A DNA stretch of 49,860 nt from Penium margaritaceum (GCA_023375785.1 SZWC01000513.1:296200-346059), one strand, 5' to 3'. Shown: positions 21,725 through 33,269, counted from the stretch's first letter. Numbers and translations: made by a program. Notes: generated by a model not told the origin, from the letters alone.

Positions 21725-22725
21725 TGTTGTTTATGTTTGTTACATTTTCTTGCTGTTTCATTTTTAGATGGATTGGAGCATACGGGGGNNNNNNNNNNNN
21801 NNNNNNNNNNNNNNNNNNNNNNNNNNNNNNNNNNNNNNNNNNNNNNNNNNNNNNNNNNNNNNNNNNNNNNNNNNNNNAAGAGGAAACAAAAAAACAAGAA
21901 AAAAAGTATGTCCCAATCACTGTGGCAATACAGAGGGTCAGGGGAGAGGCACCCCTCTCTCCCCTGACCCTCCATCCTCTACCCTACCCTACAGTCTATT
22001 CTCATATCACCATGGGTCAGGAGAGAGGGTAGTCCCGTGCCTCCCCTGCCCGCATTGTACCTGTTCATGCTGGATACACATGGCGTGGCATTATACATCC
22101 AGTTGGTCATTGCATAATTGTGTGCGATGGTCCGAGAAGAACAACTAAAGCTGGTCTGGTTGACGTGGACCATCGGCGGAGAACAGGGAAGGGGTGAAGC
22201 TAACCAACCGGACATCCTGGCGGACAGGTGCTAAGTACCAATTGAGAGGACAATTCTAAACTATGATCTGCGGCTCACAACGACCAACCATAACCAGATC
22301 TATGGACAACGCCAAAGACATAAACTGGTGATGATCTACGGAAGAGGGGGGGTTGACGAACAAGCAACGAGTGGTACATTACAGGTTCTAGGAACAGGCC
22401 CTTAAGTAGCGAGCACACTTAGCGAGGCTACCACGGAGCACGTGTGTATGCGGAGTCAAACCGTGATCCGCAGAAGGGCTCCAGCTTAAGTACAGAAGTC
22501 AATGTTTCTGGACCTTATTGTTCTACTTCAGCTCTGCTCAACTGTTCATGTCTTTGAACAAGGGAGTTAGAGCCCCATTCCTGAGTTACTCTGTGTAAAG
22601 GATTCATCGCATGTCAAGAGGCTCTGGTGTTGCAGTCACCTGTGTTGGGTTCTTGGCTGTAAATGCGATTGGCTGCGCTGTTCTACAATTCAGTGGACAC
22701 TGCCAAAATGATCCCACATTTTAAC
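21725..22725 (+). repeat. Probable 3' LTR of Copia-E, with assembly gap
   Basis: Proposed start TGTTGTTTATG at 21725 after a purine tract, and end ATTTTAACA at 22725 (TGTT/AACA). It contains a block at 22013-22070 (GGGTCAGGAGAGAG and CCTCCCCTGCC) shared with the Copia-D LTR. With no 5' copy to compare, both boundaries are tentative. Confidence 0.45.
21789..21877. other. Assembly gap (89 N)
   Basis: Run of N preceded by five Gs. The real length and content are unknown; features spanning it are not contiguous evidence. Confidence 0.99.
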
Positions 22726-23350
22726 AGTGGCTTCCCCTGGTGATAGATGTCCCCCATCGCTGGAACCGGACAGAGAAAACCTACTTACTCCTAACAACAC
22801 CTATCCCCTATCCACTTATCTACCTACTTATCCACCTATGCACTTTCTATCCCTCCCTCTCCAAAGTCAGATATCGTTTCCCTCCCTCTGGCTCCTTGGC
22901 CTGCCTTGGTCAGATTAATCACTCTCCAACCCTCGAAGTCCCAAGTTCCTCAGTCTAAAATATCCCTCTCTCTGAGAAAATCTTGGATTATACCAATGTC
23001 AAGTATATCTCCCTTTTCCCGCCCCCTCATCCTGCTATGAATTTCGCTATGTGGAGGCTCAATTTCACTTTGCTTGATCAACCTTATGACAAGAGGCACG
23101 TGCCTGCTTGATTCGCCACCACTAGCTATCCTCCAAGCAACATGTCATTCAATAAACTTGTAGTTTTCTTGCAGCAAGAAGCCCTCCGTAAACAGAAAAC
23201 TATCCGTCACATTGAACGGACCATAGCTCACCTAGAATTGGTGTGTGAATCCCCTTCTTCAATCAAAACTTCCCTCTGCCAATGCGTGCACTCTACTCCA
23301 TGCCTAGTACACAAATATCTGTCTTTTTCACCATCAATCTGACCTTCTTA
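22726..23350 (+). pseudogene. Decayed reading frame of unknown family
   Basis: A plus-strand frame from about 22960 to 23342 reads with ordinary amino-acid composition, for example SEKILDYTNVKYISLFP, then MNFAMWRLNFTLLDQPYDKR, one stop, then MSFNKLVVFLQQEALRKQKT. The last part looks helical. I do not recognise it. Surrounding sequence is pyrimidine-rich on this strand. It could be an eroded gag or a host-gene fragment. Confidence 0.35.
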
Positions 23351-23805
23351 AACAGAATTCTGATGGCCAAAAACCGTCTCCCCTCCACTCCTTGTTTGTG
23401 CGCCCTTGATTTCCTCAAGGTGTGATGTTGGAACTCCTCGGTTAAGATGATTTTCTCCACTCTTCTCTTCTTTTCATGGCCTCCTTTGTTGATGAATTTT
23501 ACCTCGGAGCCTATCGCTGACTTCTTTCCTTCCCTTCCACTCCCTTGTCGTTAAGCGCATATGTGTATCTACTCCCTTTTGGAGTCTTCCATTACACCAT
23601 GTGGAATCTCCAAGGAAATCCTCACTCAGGCACCCTATAATGTCCCTGGTCTAAATGGTCTTCCTGAAGAACGTTATAAATAGCTCTTACTCTCTGTGTT
23701 GTTCCAACTTCTTCTGTAAAGTCCTCATGGAAAATTCATATTTGAACCCTGAGTTTGCTTTCTTCCTCGATACCATGATTTTCAAATATGGATATCCCTA
23801 CCATT
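23351..23805. other. Unassigned pyrimidine-rich sequence
   Basis: No recognised gene or repeat. The plus strand is rich in CT runs (for example 23450-23560). A short frame at 23655-23846 has no familiar motif. Confidence 0.4.
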
Positions 23806-24119
23806 TTAGTTACTATCGACTTTTCTCCCTCCTTGATGCTGAGTGAACATGGCAAAGTACTCCCTTGACCACTGGAATGCATTGATGAAGCCTTTGCCTT
23901 GAAATGTGAGGTTGTCCAGGCGGACCAGCATATCCTCGGGGAATATGTAGAAATTGAGTGGCCCAAGGGCAACAGCAATGGGTTTACAGAAGATATTCTG
24001 ATATGGCCTGAGAGGGTATTTGGCAAGGGGCTTCATGATGGTATGCGCGCAGAGTAGGAGGGCGTTGTCACAGCGCCACGCACAGAGGGTTTTCTCCCAC
24101 AGAAAATTCTCTACGCCCT
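23806..24119 (-). pseudogene. Unknown minus-strand reading frame, about 104 codons
   Basis: Open from a stop near 24120 down to 23806, with a methionine at 24036. It has protein-like composition: ENFLWEKTLCAWRCDNALLL, then MKPLAKYPLRPYQNIFCKPI, then LNFYIFPEDMLVRLDNLTFQ. No motif I can name. It could be an exon or a fragment of an unfamiliar mobile-element protein. No promoter or splice site could be argued. Confidence 0.35.
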
Positions 24120-25719
24120 ATGTGGTGAGGTGAGAAAGTGAGCGTTCCTTAGGTTGGGCTCACAGGAGTGATGGATTGTGCCCCCGTTTGCTTGAGATAG
24201 ATGAGCAGGAAGATGGGTGGTGTCCAATGACCTGAGGCCGCAACTCCTAAGGGTCTCCTGTTGTTCGCCAGATGCGCGTGCGCAATGCGATGAAGGTGAC
24301 GTGGTCACAATTCACCACGAGAGTGACAGTCAACCAGAAAAATCTGAATGCTATTAAGTAGAGGGAAGTAGCACGCCTCAGTGGATGATTAAGGAGGAGG
24401 AAGTGAAGCTAGGTGCAGGGGTGAACCACATGCGTGATGTGATGGAGATGGAAGTGTGGGCGCTGGTCACCAGGAGATGGGTAGTTAGCCAGGAGGATCC
24501 CGATGCCAAGTGGAGAAGAGGAAGATGACGGTGGATTATTGATGAAGAGATGAATCTGGGCGCAGGGACGGGCCATGTGCGTGAATGAAGTAGAGGGGTA
24601 GAAGTGCGGCAAGGGGAAGGTGGAGGCCATCGTGCCACAAGAAATCTCCTACTGGCTTGGATGCAGGTCATTACGAGATTGGCAGCTAACACGTGCAGGT
24701 CCTGGTGTTAGTAGTAGATGTGAAGTTGCGGATGGCGGAAGATGATTGCAAACAATGATGATGACTGAGCACAGGGGTGAACTACATGCACTAATGATGG
24801 GATTGTGTCGGCGCAAGTCACTACAAGATTGACGGTTCCACTGGGCGGATGCTAGTGCCGAGCAGAGAGAAAACAGCGGTTAGCGGCAAATGAATTTATT
24901 GATGGATTGGGCGTAGGGACAAACAACGTACGCTAATGAGGATTGATGTAGGTGATAATGATTAAACGGAAGATGATGATGGAGAAGATGACATCTGATG
25001 ATAATGACGTGGAGGATGATGATGAAGGTATTGATGGATGGAGATGTGGCGGGAGAAGGTGATGATAGTGCTGATAATGATGATAGGGAGGAGGGCACGA
25101 GAAGGAGCAGCAAATGAAACTGATGGAGAAGATTTATTTTATGAGGAGGATAAGGAAGATGAAGTTGTTGCAGGTAGAGAAAGAGCATAGAGTGCTCTGA
25201 GGCAGAGAGGCGGTGCTAGAGGGTGGCTTGAGAGGATTGAGCGATGTAGAGGCGGAAAGAGCGATGAGGATGATGCTGATATTGACAAAGGAGAAAGGAT
25301 TGGATGCATCTCCTGGAATCTGTGATGACGCGGTAGGCACCTTGGGAAACGGAGGCAGCACAAAGATGTAACCATGTCATGAGGTCCCGATGTTTGATAG
25401 GTGTGATGGATGAGGAGCAAAGTGTAAGATATCTATGGTTAGAGGAAGGTAATGCAATCTGATGATGGAAGAAGATTGCTAAAGAAAAAGGCAACAGGAA
25501 GCTTTGCCGGAGATGGCGGTAGAGAGCGACTTGGGTGTTTACAGCAGCTCTTGGCAGCTGATGACGCCAGATGTTGCCGCGGGTGTTTGCTTGGACGCGA
25601 GGTAGACTCACGGCGATGAGTACCACCTAAGCTTGAGGAGTGAGGCAAGACGATGATGTTGATGTGGTAAAGGGGAAAAATAGATGAGGACAAGACTAAA
25701 GGGAATGAGCCATCATGTT
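24120..25719. other. Unassigned purine-rich region with degenerate repeats
   Basis: The plus strand is rich in GATGAG/GGA runs; minus-strand frames are long only because of Ser/Pro/His-rich low complexity. It flanks the Copia-F target site at 25720, so some of it could be the continuation of Copia-G, whose RNase H end lies on the other side, but I cannot confirm that. Confidence 0.45.
24382..24937. repeat. Degenerate interspersed repeat, four units
   Basis: Related 55-60 base blocks lie near 24382, 24531, 24739 and 24888. Each contains a run like TGGGCGCAGGGAC followed by a form of CATGTGCGTGAATG or CACATGCGTGATG. Spacing is about 150, 208 and 149 bases. Units are diverged but order-preserving, as expected from an old segmental repeat. 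Confidence 0.6.
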
Positions 25720-25724
25720 TGGGT
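25720..25724. other. Target site duplication of Copia-F, left copy
   Basis: TGGGT directly before the LTR start, identical to 33926-33930 directly after the other LTR. Five base pairs is the usual copia duplication length. Confidence 0.85.
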
Positions 25725-26366
25725 TGAGAAGATATGTGGAAGCTTCCTAGCAACACAGCCGTTGATTAGGCGCCAGTGCCTCGTCAGACGCTGACGACAA
25801 TCACAGGTCGTACACACGATGGCAAGAGTTTGGCTAGGAGACACAAGGCAAAGTGTGAGACTGCTTCAATAGCATTTGCAGAGAGAAATGACAAATGACA
25901 GGTCCATGGCAACCTGCCGCGGCGCACTACGGGTGTCGGACGCGGCAGTGCAATGTCTGTCCTCAAACCGGCCAAAAACCACTGTTTTGACCGTAACTCT
26001 GCGTAGACAAGTAAGAACGCTACGCCGTCTAAACCTAAACGTGCAGAATCACAAGTCGGACACTACAACTGGTCACATGCATGCATCTAGCATCAAGCGG
26101 TGGACACACAATGCAAAAACATGGAAATCGGGCCCACGACCAGTCCACCGATAAACTCCTATGTGTTGTAGAAAAAAACTGCAGAAGGTTGCAGACAGCG
26201 TCCAGGACTCTGGGGCGGTCGTCGGTCAGCTCCAAAACTGGTAGTACACCAGCCGACGATGCACTGGTGTCACCTCGGTCCTCATCAGGGATCTGCACGA
26301 GCATGGGCACGCCCGAGTGGTTATAGTGAACTATACATGTCAATAAGAACGTCACAAATTATAACA
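25725..26366 (-). repeat. 3' LTR of Copia-F
   Basis: 642 bp, TGAGAAG to ATAACA, aligned with 33282-33925 nearly throughout. On the element strand it starts TGTTATAATTTGTGACG; the other copy starts TGGTGTGATTTGTGACG, 14 of 17 identical. The adjacent inner sequence on the element strand, ATGAGGGAG, is a short polypurine tract. Divergence between the copies is clearly higher than for Copia-A. Confidence 0.9.
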
Positions 26367-26387
26367 CTCCCTCATGAACCGATGGTA

Positions 26388-27188
26388 AGGCTGCACACGG
26401 ATCCTAGGATCCGCGGTAACTACCCATGGATACCGGATCTGGATCCGGATCCGCGAATCCAGATCCAAGCTCTTGGATCCGGTTAGTATTCACGAATCCT
26501 AACAAGATCCTGAGGGGTGGGACGGAGGGGGGGGGGACACCTTTGAGAGGTCCTGCTCAAGCCTGTCGCAGATCCAAGAAACTCGGTCCTTGAGATTTGA
26601 ACAGTCATGCCCGTACACCGCGCTTGAAATCCACATCATAAGCAGAGCATGACCGTCAGTCGGGCGTGGACCACTAGAACTTTGGGCGCAAAATTCTGGT
26701 GGTCCACGTCCGACACACGCGACCGACCCTTACATGAGGGCCGGCCTCAATGGCCATTGCCTGACAGGCACAGACGATCCAACAGCGTGGATCATCTGTG
26801 TCAAAAATCCGTACCACAAACTACGCAACCCATTCCCTGTGCCCCCATAATAGCATAGAAGGTTGTTATGGAAAGATTCGCAAACCCTCCAAGCATAGGG
26901 TTCGCGAGTAATCCAAGAACAGCGTGTTGAGCGGGCTCCTCCCTGGGAGGATTCATACGTGCTACAAGCATGTGCGACTCCTCCGAGGGAGGAGTCGAAC
27001 GTGCCTTGGGTAGAAATCGATTTTATCCATGTACATTGAGGTGGATCCGGTATACGAGAACCATGAATCCGGGATCTGGATCCGTGAATCCATGGATCCG
27101 TCACCGCGGATCTGGATCCAGGTCTAGGATCCGTCCCGAGGATCTGGATCCACCTCAGGATCCGCGGATAGGATCCGTGTGCAGCCGT
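26388..27188. mobile_element. 801-bp non-autonomous DNA transposon nested in Copia-F
   Basis: Terminal inverted repeats: left AGGCTGCACACGGATCC at 26388, right ending GGATCCGTGTGCAGCCGT at 27188, with one single-base indel near the tip. The repeats extend inward through CCGCGG. Flanked by GATGGTA at 26381-26387 and 27193-27199; with one mismatch the match extends to 11 bp (26377-26387 and 27189-27199). Both ends are packed with GGATCC and GGATCTGG words. No transposase frame is present. The ends and duplication suggest a hAT-like or Mutator-like MITE, but the exact duplication length, which would decide, is ambiguous. Confidence 0.8.
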
Positions 27189-27282
27189 AACTGATGGTAC
27201 TCACATCCATACACGTTCAGCACTGAAACAAGTGCAACGAGTGCAGAAACGGTCATGACACTGACACAGGCGCACCCTGCAC

Positions 27283-28800
27283 TCAACCACTGTCAGGCAA
27301 AGGGTGAAGCCCAACCAAAAAAATGGCCACCAGAAACTTCCCGCGTGCCATTGCCTTTGTCAAGAAATCAGCACGCTTCATGTTAGTGCCGACCCATATG
27401 ACAGAGATCACATGTTGCTCCACCAGATCACGCACGAAGTGATGCTCAACCGCAATGTGCTTCGTGCAAGCGTGAAAGACACCAAAGTTCTCTGTAATGG
27501 CAAGAGCACTCTGGTTGTCGCAGCAAAGTACAATGGCAGCAACTGACTGACCCGGCTCAAGAAACAGGCGCTGCAACCACACTGCCTCAGCAGCCCCTGC
27601 ACCCAGAGCAACATAATCTGCCTCCAACAAGCTACGTGCAATGTAGCCCTGCTTCTTCCTGTGCCAGGACACAACGGTACCACCGAGCAGGAAAACGTAA
27701 CCGGTGCGACTACGTCCATCTGGACTCCAGGCCCAGTTGTTGTTGGTGAAGCTGTCAAGAACCACCGAACACTACCGACGAAAGCAGAGTCCGAGGTAGG
27801 GCGTGGAGACCACGTACCACACCACTCGCACAGCCGCATGAACGGCTCTAGCACAAGGAGCCTGCGAGAAGTGTGCAAGGAGGTTGACGGCAAAAGCGAT
27901 GTCGGGGCATGTGGTAGTGGCCAGGTACATCAGAGATCCGATGAGGCGAAGATACAATGTCACATCCACTGTCTCCCCTAGTTGTGTGGGATCGTCCACC
28001 TTGAGGGCATCCTGCCCATCTGGTGTGAGAGGTGTGGAGGTCGTGGGCACTGCACCAAGGAGGTCACTGAAGTGCTGCCCCACAACACATGCGTATCGGG
28101 CCTGATGTCGTATAAGTGTCTCACGTCTGCAGTCTGGCACGATCTCCATGCCAAGAGACACCATTGTAGGACCGAGATCCTTCATCGTATAGGCATTTTG
28201 GAGGACTGTCTTGGCCTCCTTCATGGCCTCCATGGAAGGAGACGCAATCAAAAGGTCGACCACATCGAACAGGATGGTGGCGAACCACTCAAGCATTCGT
28301 CGGATAAAGAGAGAGGGATCTGCCTCCCTGCGTACATACCCCCCACAAGTCAGGGTGCTAGTAATCTCCTGGTTCCAACACCGAGGAAACTGCTTGAGGC
28401 AATACAAGGACTTGCGCAAGCACCAAACCTTGTCACCGTACTCAAAGCCTGGTGGCTAGGCCACGTAAATCTCCTCATCCCCTGGCCCATGGAGGAACGC
28501 ATTGTTCACGTCCATCTGGTGCAGTTCCTAGTCATGCTGAGCCACCACACAGAACAAATCGCGAGCTAAGGTCATGTGACCGACAAGGATGAAGGTGTTA
28601 GTGTAATCGATGCCCTCAATCTCATAATAGCCCTTGACGACCAAGAGATCCTTGTGGCACTCGAGTGAACCATTCGGCTTCACTTTCTTACGAAAGACCA
28701 ACTTGACCTGAATAGCCTTCCTCCCAGATGGAAGGTCGACTTACTCGTGAATTCCATGCTCTTGAATGGCACAAAGCTCATCCTCACAGGGAGTACACCA
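27283..28800 (-). pseudogene. Copia-F reverse transcriptase and RNase H
   Basis: RT reads from about 28620 (IEGIDYTNTF) through LHQMDVNNAFLHGPGDEE and KVWCLRKSLYCLKQFPRCW. The catalytic motif is FDVVDLLIAS, so the YVDD pair is damaged. The following MYLATTTCPDIAFAVNLLAH is standard copia connection. RNase H (27765-27283) has TNNNWAW in place of the usual SDADWAG, losing the first aspartate, but keeps CCDNQSALAITEN and KHIAVEHHFVRDLV. Stops are seen near 28457 and 27772. Confidence 0.9.
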
Positions 28801-29579
28801 GACGTCAGCATCCTCTAATGAAAGGGTATCCCTTAGTGTGCCCGGATCACGCACCATAGAGGGAGAGCTTTGAGTGGTGAGTGCACACGCCTCAGAGCTG
28901 GACCTGACAACCACGAGATCAGTTGCTACATCACAAGTGATACGAAACTCACGAGTGACCAGATCATGCCCTACAAGACACGCTCAATGTATCTCTGTGT
29001 GATCTGTGTGGACACTCAGGCCTAGGGCCTTTGTGCCGAGATCATCACTCGCGACACTGCGAGTGGAGCACCTGGGTGCGGAATCTGACACCCGCTGGAC
29101 TCCAAAGACCAGCGGTCCAAGACGACCACCGGGCTCACGCGAGTAACATGGGCTCAAGGGGCTCACCTCATGCTCAGGGACAGCCATGACCACATCTGGT
29201 GAGGACTGATGGAAAGGGGAAGGTGATGTAGTGTGAGGAGATGCTGGTGGAATGATGGGAGACTCAAGACTAGGTGTGGCAGTAGGAGCGTGAGTCGAGA
29301 GAGGACCACACACAAAGGCAGGAGTGCTTGTGGACATGGATACAGAATCATGGGTTTCTATGGGGTGCAAGGGAAAATGGGGAGAAACCGACTGGGCCGG
29401 AGAGGTCTCTAGGCTGACAGCAATGATTGCTAGGTCATCAAGAGCCGGAGACCGAGAAGTGGAGGGGGCTCGAAAGGACACATCAGCCGGACGAGAGGTG
29501 GTCGTAGGCCCAGACTCCCCCATCCGTCAAGAAGCCTTACACGTAGGAACGTGCATGACGGACATTGACATGATTGAGG
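28801..29579 (-). pseudogene. Copia-F integrase-RT linker
   Basis: The frame 28984-29523 is rich in Ser, Pro and Thr, as expected for the variable linker between integrase and RT in copia polyproteins. No domain motif. Confidence 0.6.
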
Positions 29580-30850
29580 TCAGGTCACGGTAGGTGAGAT
29601 ACTCAAAGAAGAGCATGTCGCGGGACTAAACGATGCGATGACGTACGGGGTCCCAGAAACGCCAGGCCTTCGACTGCGGGGAGATGCCCACGAAGGCACA
29701 CAAGCAACCCCGTGGGGAGACCATGGACCCCTGCTGGTCCTTGTTGTACTACATAAAAGCCACAGATCCCCAGACACGAGCGAGACACAAGTCAACACAG
29801 TGGCCAAACCAGAGCTCGTACAGTGTAACGTGGTCCGGGAGAGGACCATGCGTGAGGCGGTTCCAGACTCGTGGGTCATGTAGGCGGATCCATCAACGGC
29901 AAAAGACTCTGGAAGACCGCACTCAGACCAAATAGCACGCACCACATCCTCCATGGTGCGGTTCTAGCGCTAAGAGATAACATTCTCCTGAGGCGTACCA
30001 GGAGGTGAGACCTGATGAAAAACCTCCTGCTCGGCAAAGAAACTGTCCATCTCACCAAAAAAGTCGCCACTGCAATCCGAACGGAAGGTGTGCAGCATGT
30101 GGCAAGACTGACGCTCAGCCATCACTAGCCAAAGGTGAACCTTGAGAGTGGCGTCGCTCTTCTTGCGCAGACTGTAGACCAATCGCATCCGGGTGAAGTC
30201 ATCAATCAGGGTCAGGATGTATCGGCCCTAATCGGACAAACAATCGATTGGAAGAGGATTGAGAAGGTCCGAATGGACCAACTCAAGGGGGCCAAGTCCT
30301 TGAGAACAGGAGTCAGGGCAGGTGCAATGATGCATCGTACCCTGAGCGCAGAACAGACAATCGGTCTTGGGTGGCTTCTCGAAAGAAGTCGCATCAAGAC
30401 CAAGTGCAGGCTGTGTCCAAATGAGCTTTGACACATTGTTGGAGCCTACATGACACAACCGACAATGCAATAGTTGCTGGTACTTAGCAGACAGAACACT
30501 AGTGATAAACACACGAGCATGAGGAGAAGGGGAGCAAGAAGAAGAAGAAGAAATTCGAGAGACACGGTACACATCATCCACAACGGAGGCACGAAGAACA
30601 ATGGTATGAGTATCGACAGACGTCACAGTCACGGAGTCTATAGTGAGCTCCACAAAGAGTCCCATCAGTGTGCAGGCAAGCAAAGACAGCAAGTTGAGCT
30701 CAAGGTCGGGCCCCAAAAAGCACCTCGGAAAGATACGGGGGGCCAGAGGGACCATTGAAGCACACAAACCCAACACATTGGACCAGTAGTGACTGACCAA
30801 AGCCTTTCCGAATGGAGCAAGCAGACGTCAGAGGACCGAGAACAACAAAG
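29580..30850 (-). pseudogene. Copia-F GAG-pre-integrase and integrase
   Basis: The finger reads LLHCRLCHVGSNNVSKL and CLFCAQG (30228-30800). Integrase begins LGPLELVHSDLLNPLP with its first Asp, then FRSDCSGDF in place of the usual SDNGGEF. The glutamate region is PQENVIS followed by stops and NRTMEDVV, so the catalytic Glu is lost near 29970. The triad is broken in two places; the protein would be inactive even if translated. Confidence 0.88.
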
Positions 30851-30861
30851 TCACTACGACG

Positions 30862-30900
30862 ACAGGTCATGTGATGAATGGCACCAGAATCGATGATCCA
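30862..30900 (-). pseudogene. Copia-F protease active-site segment
   Basis: Reads WIIDSGAIHHMTC on the minus strand, the copia aspartic protease signature, placed correctly between gag and the integrase finger. Confidence 0.9.
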
Positions 30901-32412
30901 ACTGCCACCGAGATCACGACCAGAGGATGTTAGTATACAACAAGCAATGGAACACTCGGGCTTAGACGGGCGCTGAGCAACAGGTCAGGAGAAACGACAA
31001 AGGGCACAGAGGTGAGACTCATTAATCCAATTGGTACTGACAGGCCCATCATCATCACATGCCACCTATGGCCCCCCACATGAGTCATCACGAGCTACGA
31101 GAACAGACAAAAAAATAGTCTATGAACCACCCGGCGATGAAAACACACTTGCACCTCCCTGAACAGAAAGCGCCAGAAGGTGACGGAGCTCAGCGATGGT
31201 GCGGTCACGTGGGTCCGGGTCGCCACTGCTTGCCGGTGGGGAAGCGGGAACTACTGCGGTTGTGGTCGCCGTGCAACCAAAGGCAATGTTGCTCGATGCA
31301 CAACACTTTGCGTGTGTAGCCAGAAGACCGCGAGTGATCCGCGCCCAGTCAAGCGGTTGCTAGAACTCAACGTAGCAATGAGAACCTCCGCAAATGTAGC
31401 ACTAAACAGTACGTCCAATGCTACCGCCAGATGACTGCTGTTACTGCGCCTGTTGCTAGCCCGAACCACCCCTTTTCTTACCCTTCTTCCCTTGTGCCAC
31501 TGTAGGCACACCTTGCGTCTGAGTCGGGGTAGTCGAGGTGGAAGTGGAAGAGGAGGATGTGCTGGAGGATGGAGAAGTGGACTACAAGAGGGGCGTCAGT
31601 GGCGACGAGATGACCGTTGTAGCGAGGGGAATCTCTTAATGGGCCTCGGTTGCCTCAAAGGCGAAAGTCACTTGGAGGAAAAGCTGATGCGCTCAAGGAA
31701 GAAGTTGGAGGGAGGAGGAGAAAGGCTCGAGCACGGCGTCGCGAAGATGTCTGTGTGCTTGAGACAAACTCCGATCATGAGCGTGTGAAGCGCCCATAGC
31801 TGTGTACATCATGAGGTCCCAAGGCGCGTGTAGATGCGCATAGCACACCGCCATGAGTCGGCTGCAAGCTCGGCAGGTCCCTGACGAAGGGAGTGGAAGG
31901 CGCGAATATGAGTCACACGGATAGCGTGCGTCTCTGCAGCCCCGACATGGATCAACACACGTGCCTGTGCTCGCCTCTCCAAGGAAAGGGCAAAAGTCCA
32001 CGTCAGTCTTGAGCGGCATGGCGTAAAGGAGTCCAAGCATCGCCCTGGCTGTTGTCAGCACCTGAGCGTGATCCGCAACCTAGTACGAAATGTGATAATA
32101 GGGCCAGACCCCCTCTCAATTGGCCTAGACCTGGAAAAGAGTTTCCCAGTAGTCAAAGCCGTCCTCGCTGACATAGCGTTGAGGCGGTGTCTCGAAGTCC
32201 TTGGGTTGCCACTCTGTAGGGACAGCAACCACAAGCTCAGAAGGACAAGGGATGGGGAAAACACCAGGACAAGGGAAGTCACCGATTAAGGGATCAGGCG
32301 AGGATCGGATGCCAGATGTCTGTGGGGCTCGAGAACTCATCTGAAGATGGCGGAGACGCTCCTGAAGCACGTGAATCTCCTTCTCATGAGTGTCATCCTC
32401 CATACCGGGCAT
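30901..32412 (-). pseudogene. Copia-F gag
   Basis: The N-terminal frame 32125-32412 starts MPGMEDDTHEKEIHVLQERL, with a charged helical stretch, and ends DGFDYWETLFQV. Further on is a partial zinc-knuckle-like CYICGGSHC near 31403-31373. Several frameshifts lie between. The corresponding parts of Copia-B at 5271-6430 confirm that this is a conserved gag architecture within the family. Confidence 0.75.
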
Positions 32413-33269
32413 CTCAGGGTCCTCATCCCAAGGATCAAGAGGTGGCAGGTTGTGTCCTGCTGCTGTCTCCCGTGCAGATGCTCACTGCTGTGCAGAAGGT
32501 ACAACACCGCCGACTCCCTCGGAGGTATGCTTTGGGGCCGTGGATTGACCACAAAGAACCTCATTAAGCGTACGGATGGTGTCATTCTGCTGCTACTACA
32601 GACAACGCATCTCATCATGTTGACTCCGCAGGTCCTCAATAGCCTACGAGCGTGGGCTCATGACTCCTGAAGAGGAGGAAGATCGATCTGGTGGTCCTTT
32701 ACCCTTGTCACCAGTCGGAGCCATGTCATTACTCTGTATGGACTGAGATGTCAAACTGGTCGGATTGCAGAACCGGCAACGGTTCCTTATTGTCCTTATC
32801 AGGTCCGTGCTGGCATCAGCAAACCCCCTGTTGTTACTACTGCAGCAATTGCTGCTACTACTGCTGCTGCTGCTGCTGCTACTGCTCGTAGCTGCTGCTG
32901 CTGCTCAATGTTGTTGCTGTTGCATGTTGTTGCTTGCTGCTGCTGTTGGCTGCTCGCTGCCCGCAGCTCGCTGCTTGCCGCTTGCTGCTGCTCCTATTAC
33001 CCGCTGCCGCCTACTCCAACTGCCGCTTGCTACTCTTGCTGCTAGCGCCAATGCGAGCAGCTGCCAGCGGCTGCCACCTGCTGTGGATGTTGCCTGTTGC
33101 TACTGCTGCTAGCGGCTGCTTCTACTACACTCTCACGTGCTAAAGGCGGGTGGCGTGAGCAGTAGTTGGGTGACATCGACAGGTCCCGGTGAATCAGCTG
33201 CAATGGTGACACACACTACGGTTGCTCGGCTATGTCTCTGTTACACAGCTTAGCGAGAACTTTCTTATT
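32413..33269 (-). other. Copia-F leader with CTG-type microsatellite
   Basis: Noncoding leader between primer site and gag. From about 32820 to 33130 the plus strand is a degenerate CTG/TTG/CTA triplet repeat. It is open by composition only (long Leu/Ala/Cys runs) and has no protein motif. Copia-B carries a similar triplet-rich leader. Confidence 0.65.

Larger units (their letters stand above)
18408..22725 (+). mobile_element. Copia-E: defective Ty1/copia element, plus strand, 5' part missing
   Basis: Plus-strand pol from the end of protease through integrase, RT and RNase H (to 21500), then a noncoding 3' part including an assembly gap. It belongs to the same broad family as Copia-D by protein resemblance in all domains. 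5' LTR, primer site and gag are not found in this orientation. Confidence 0.88.

Noticed and set aside
32765..33112. Leu/Ala/Cys-rich plus-strand frame
   Set aside because: Product of the degenerate CTG-type microsatellite in the Copia-F leader, on the strand opposite to the element.
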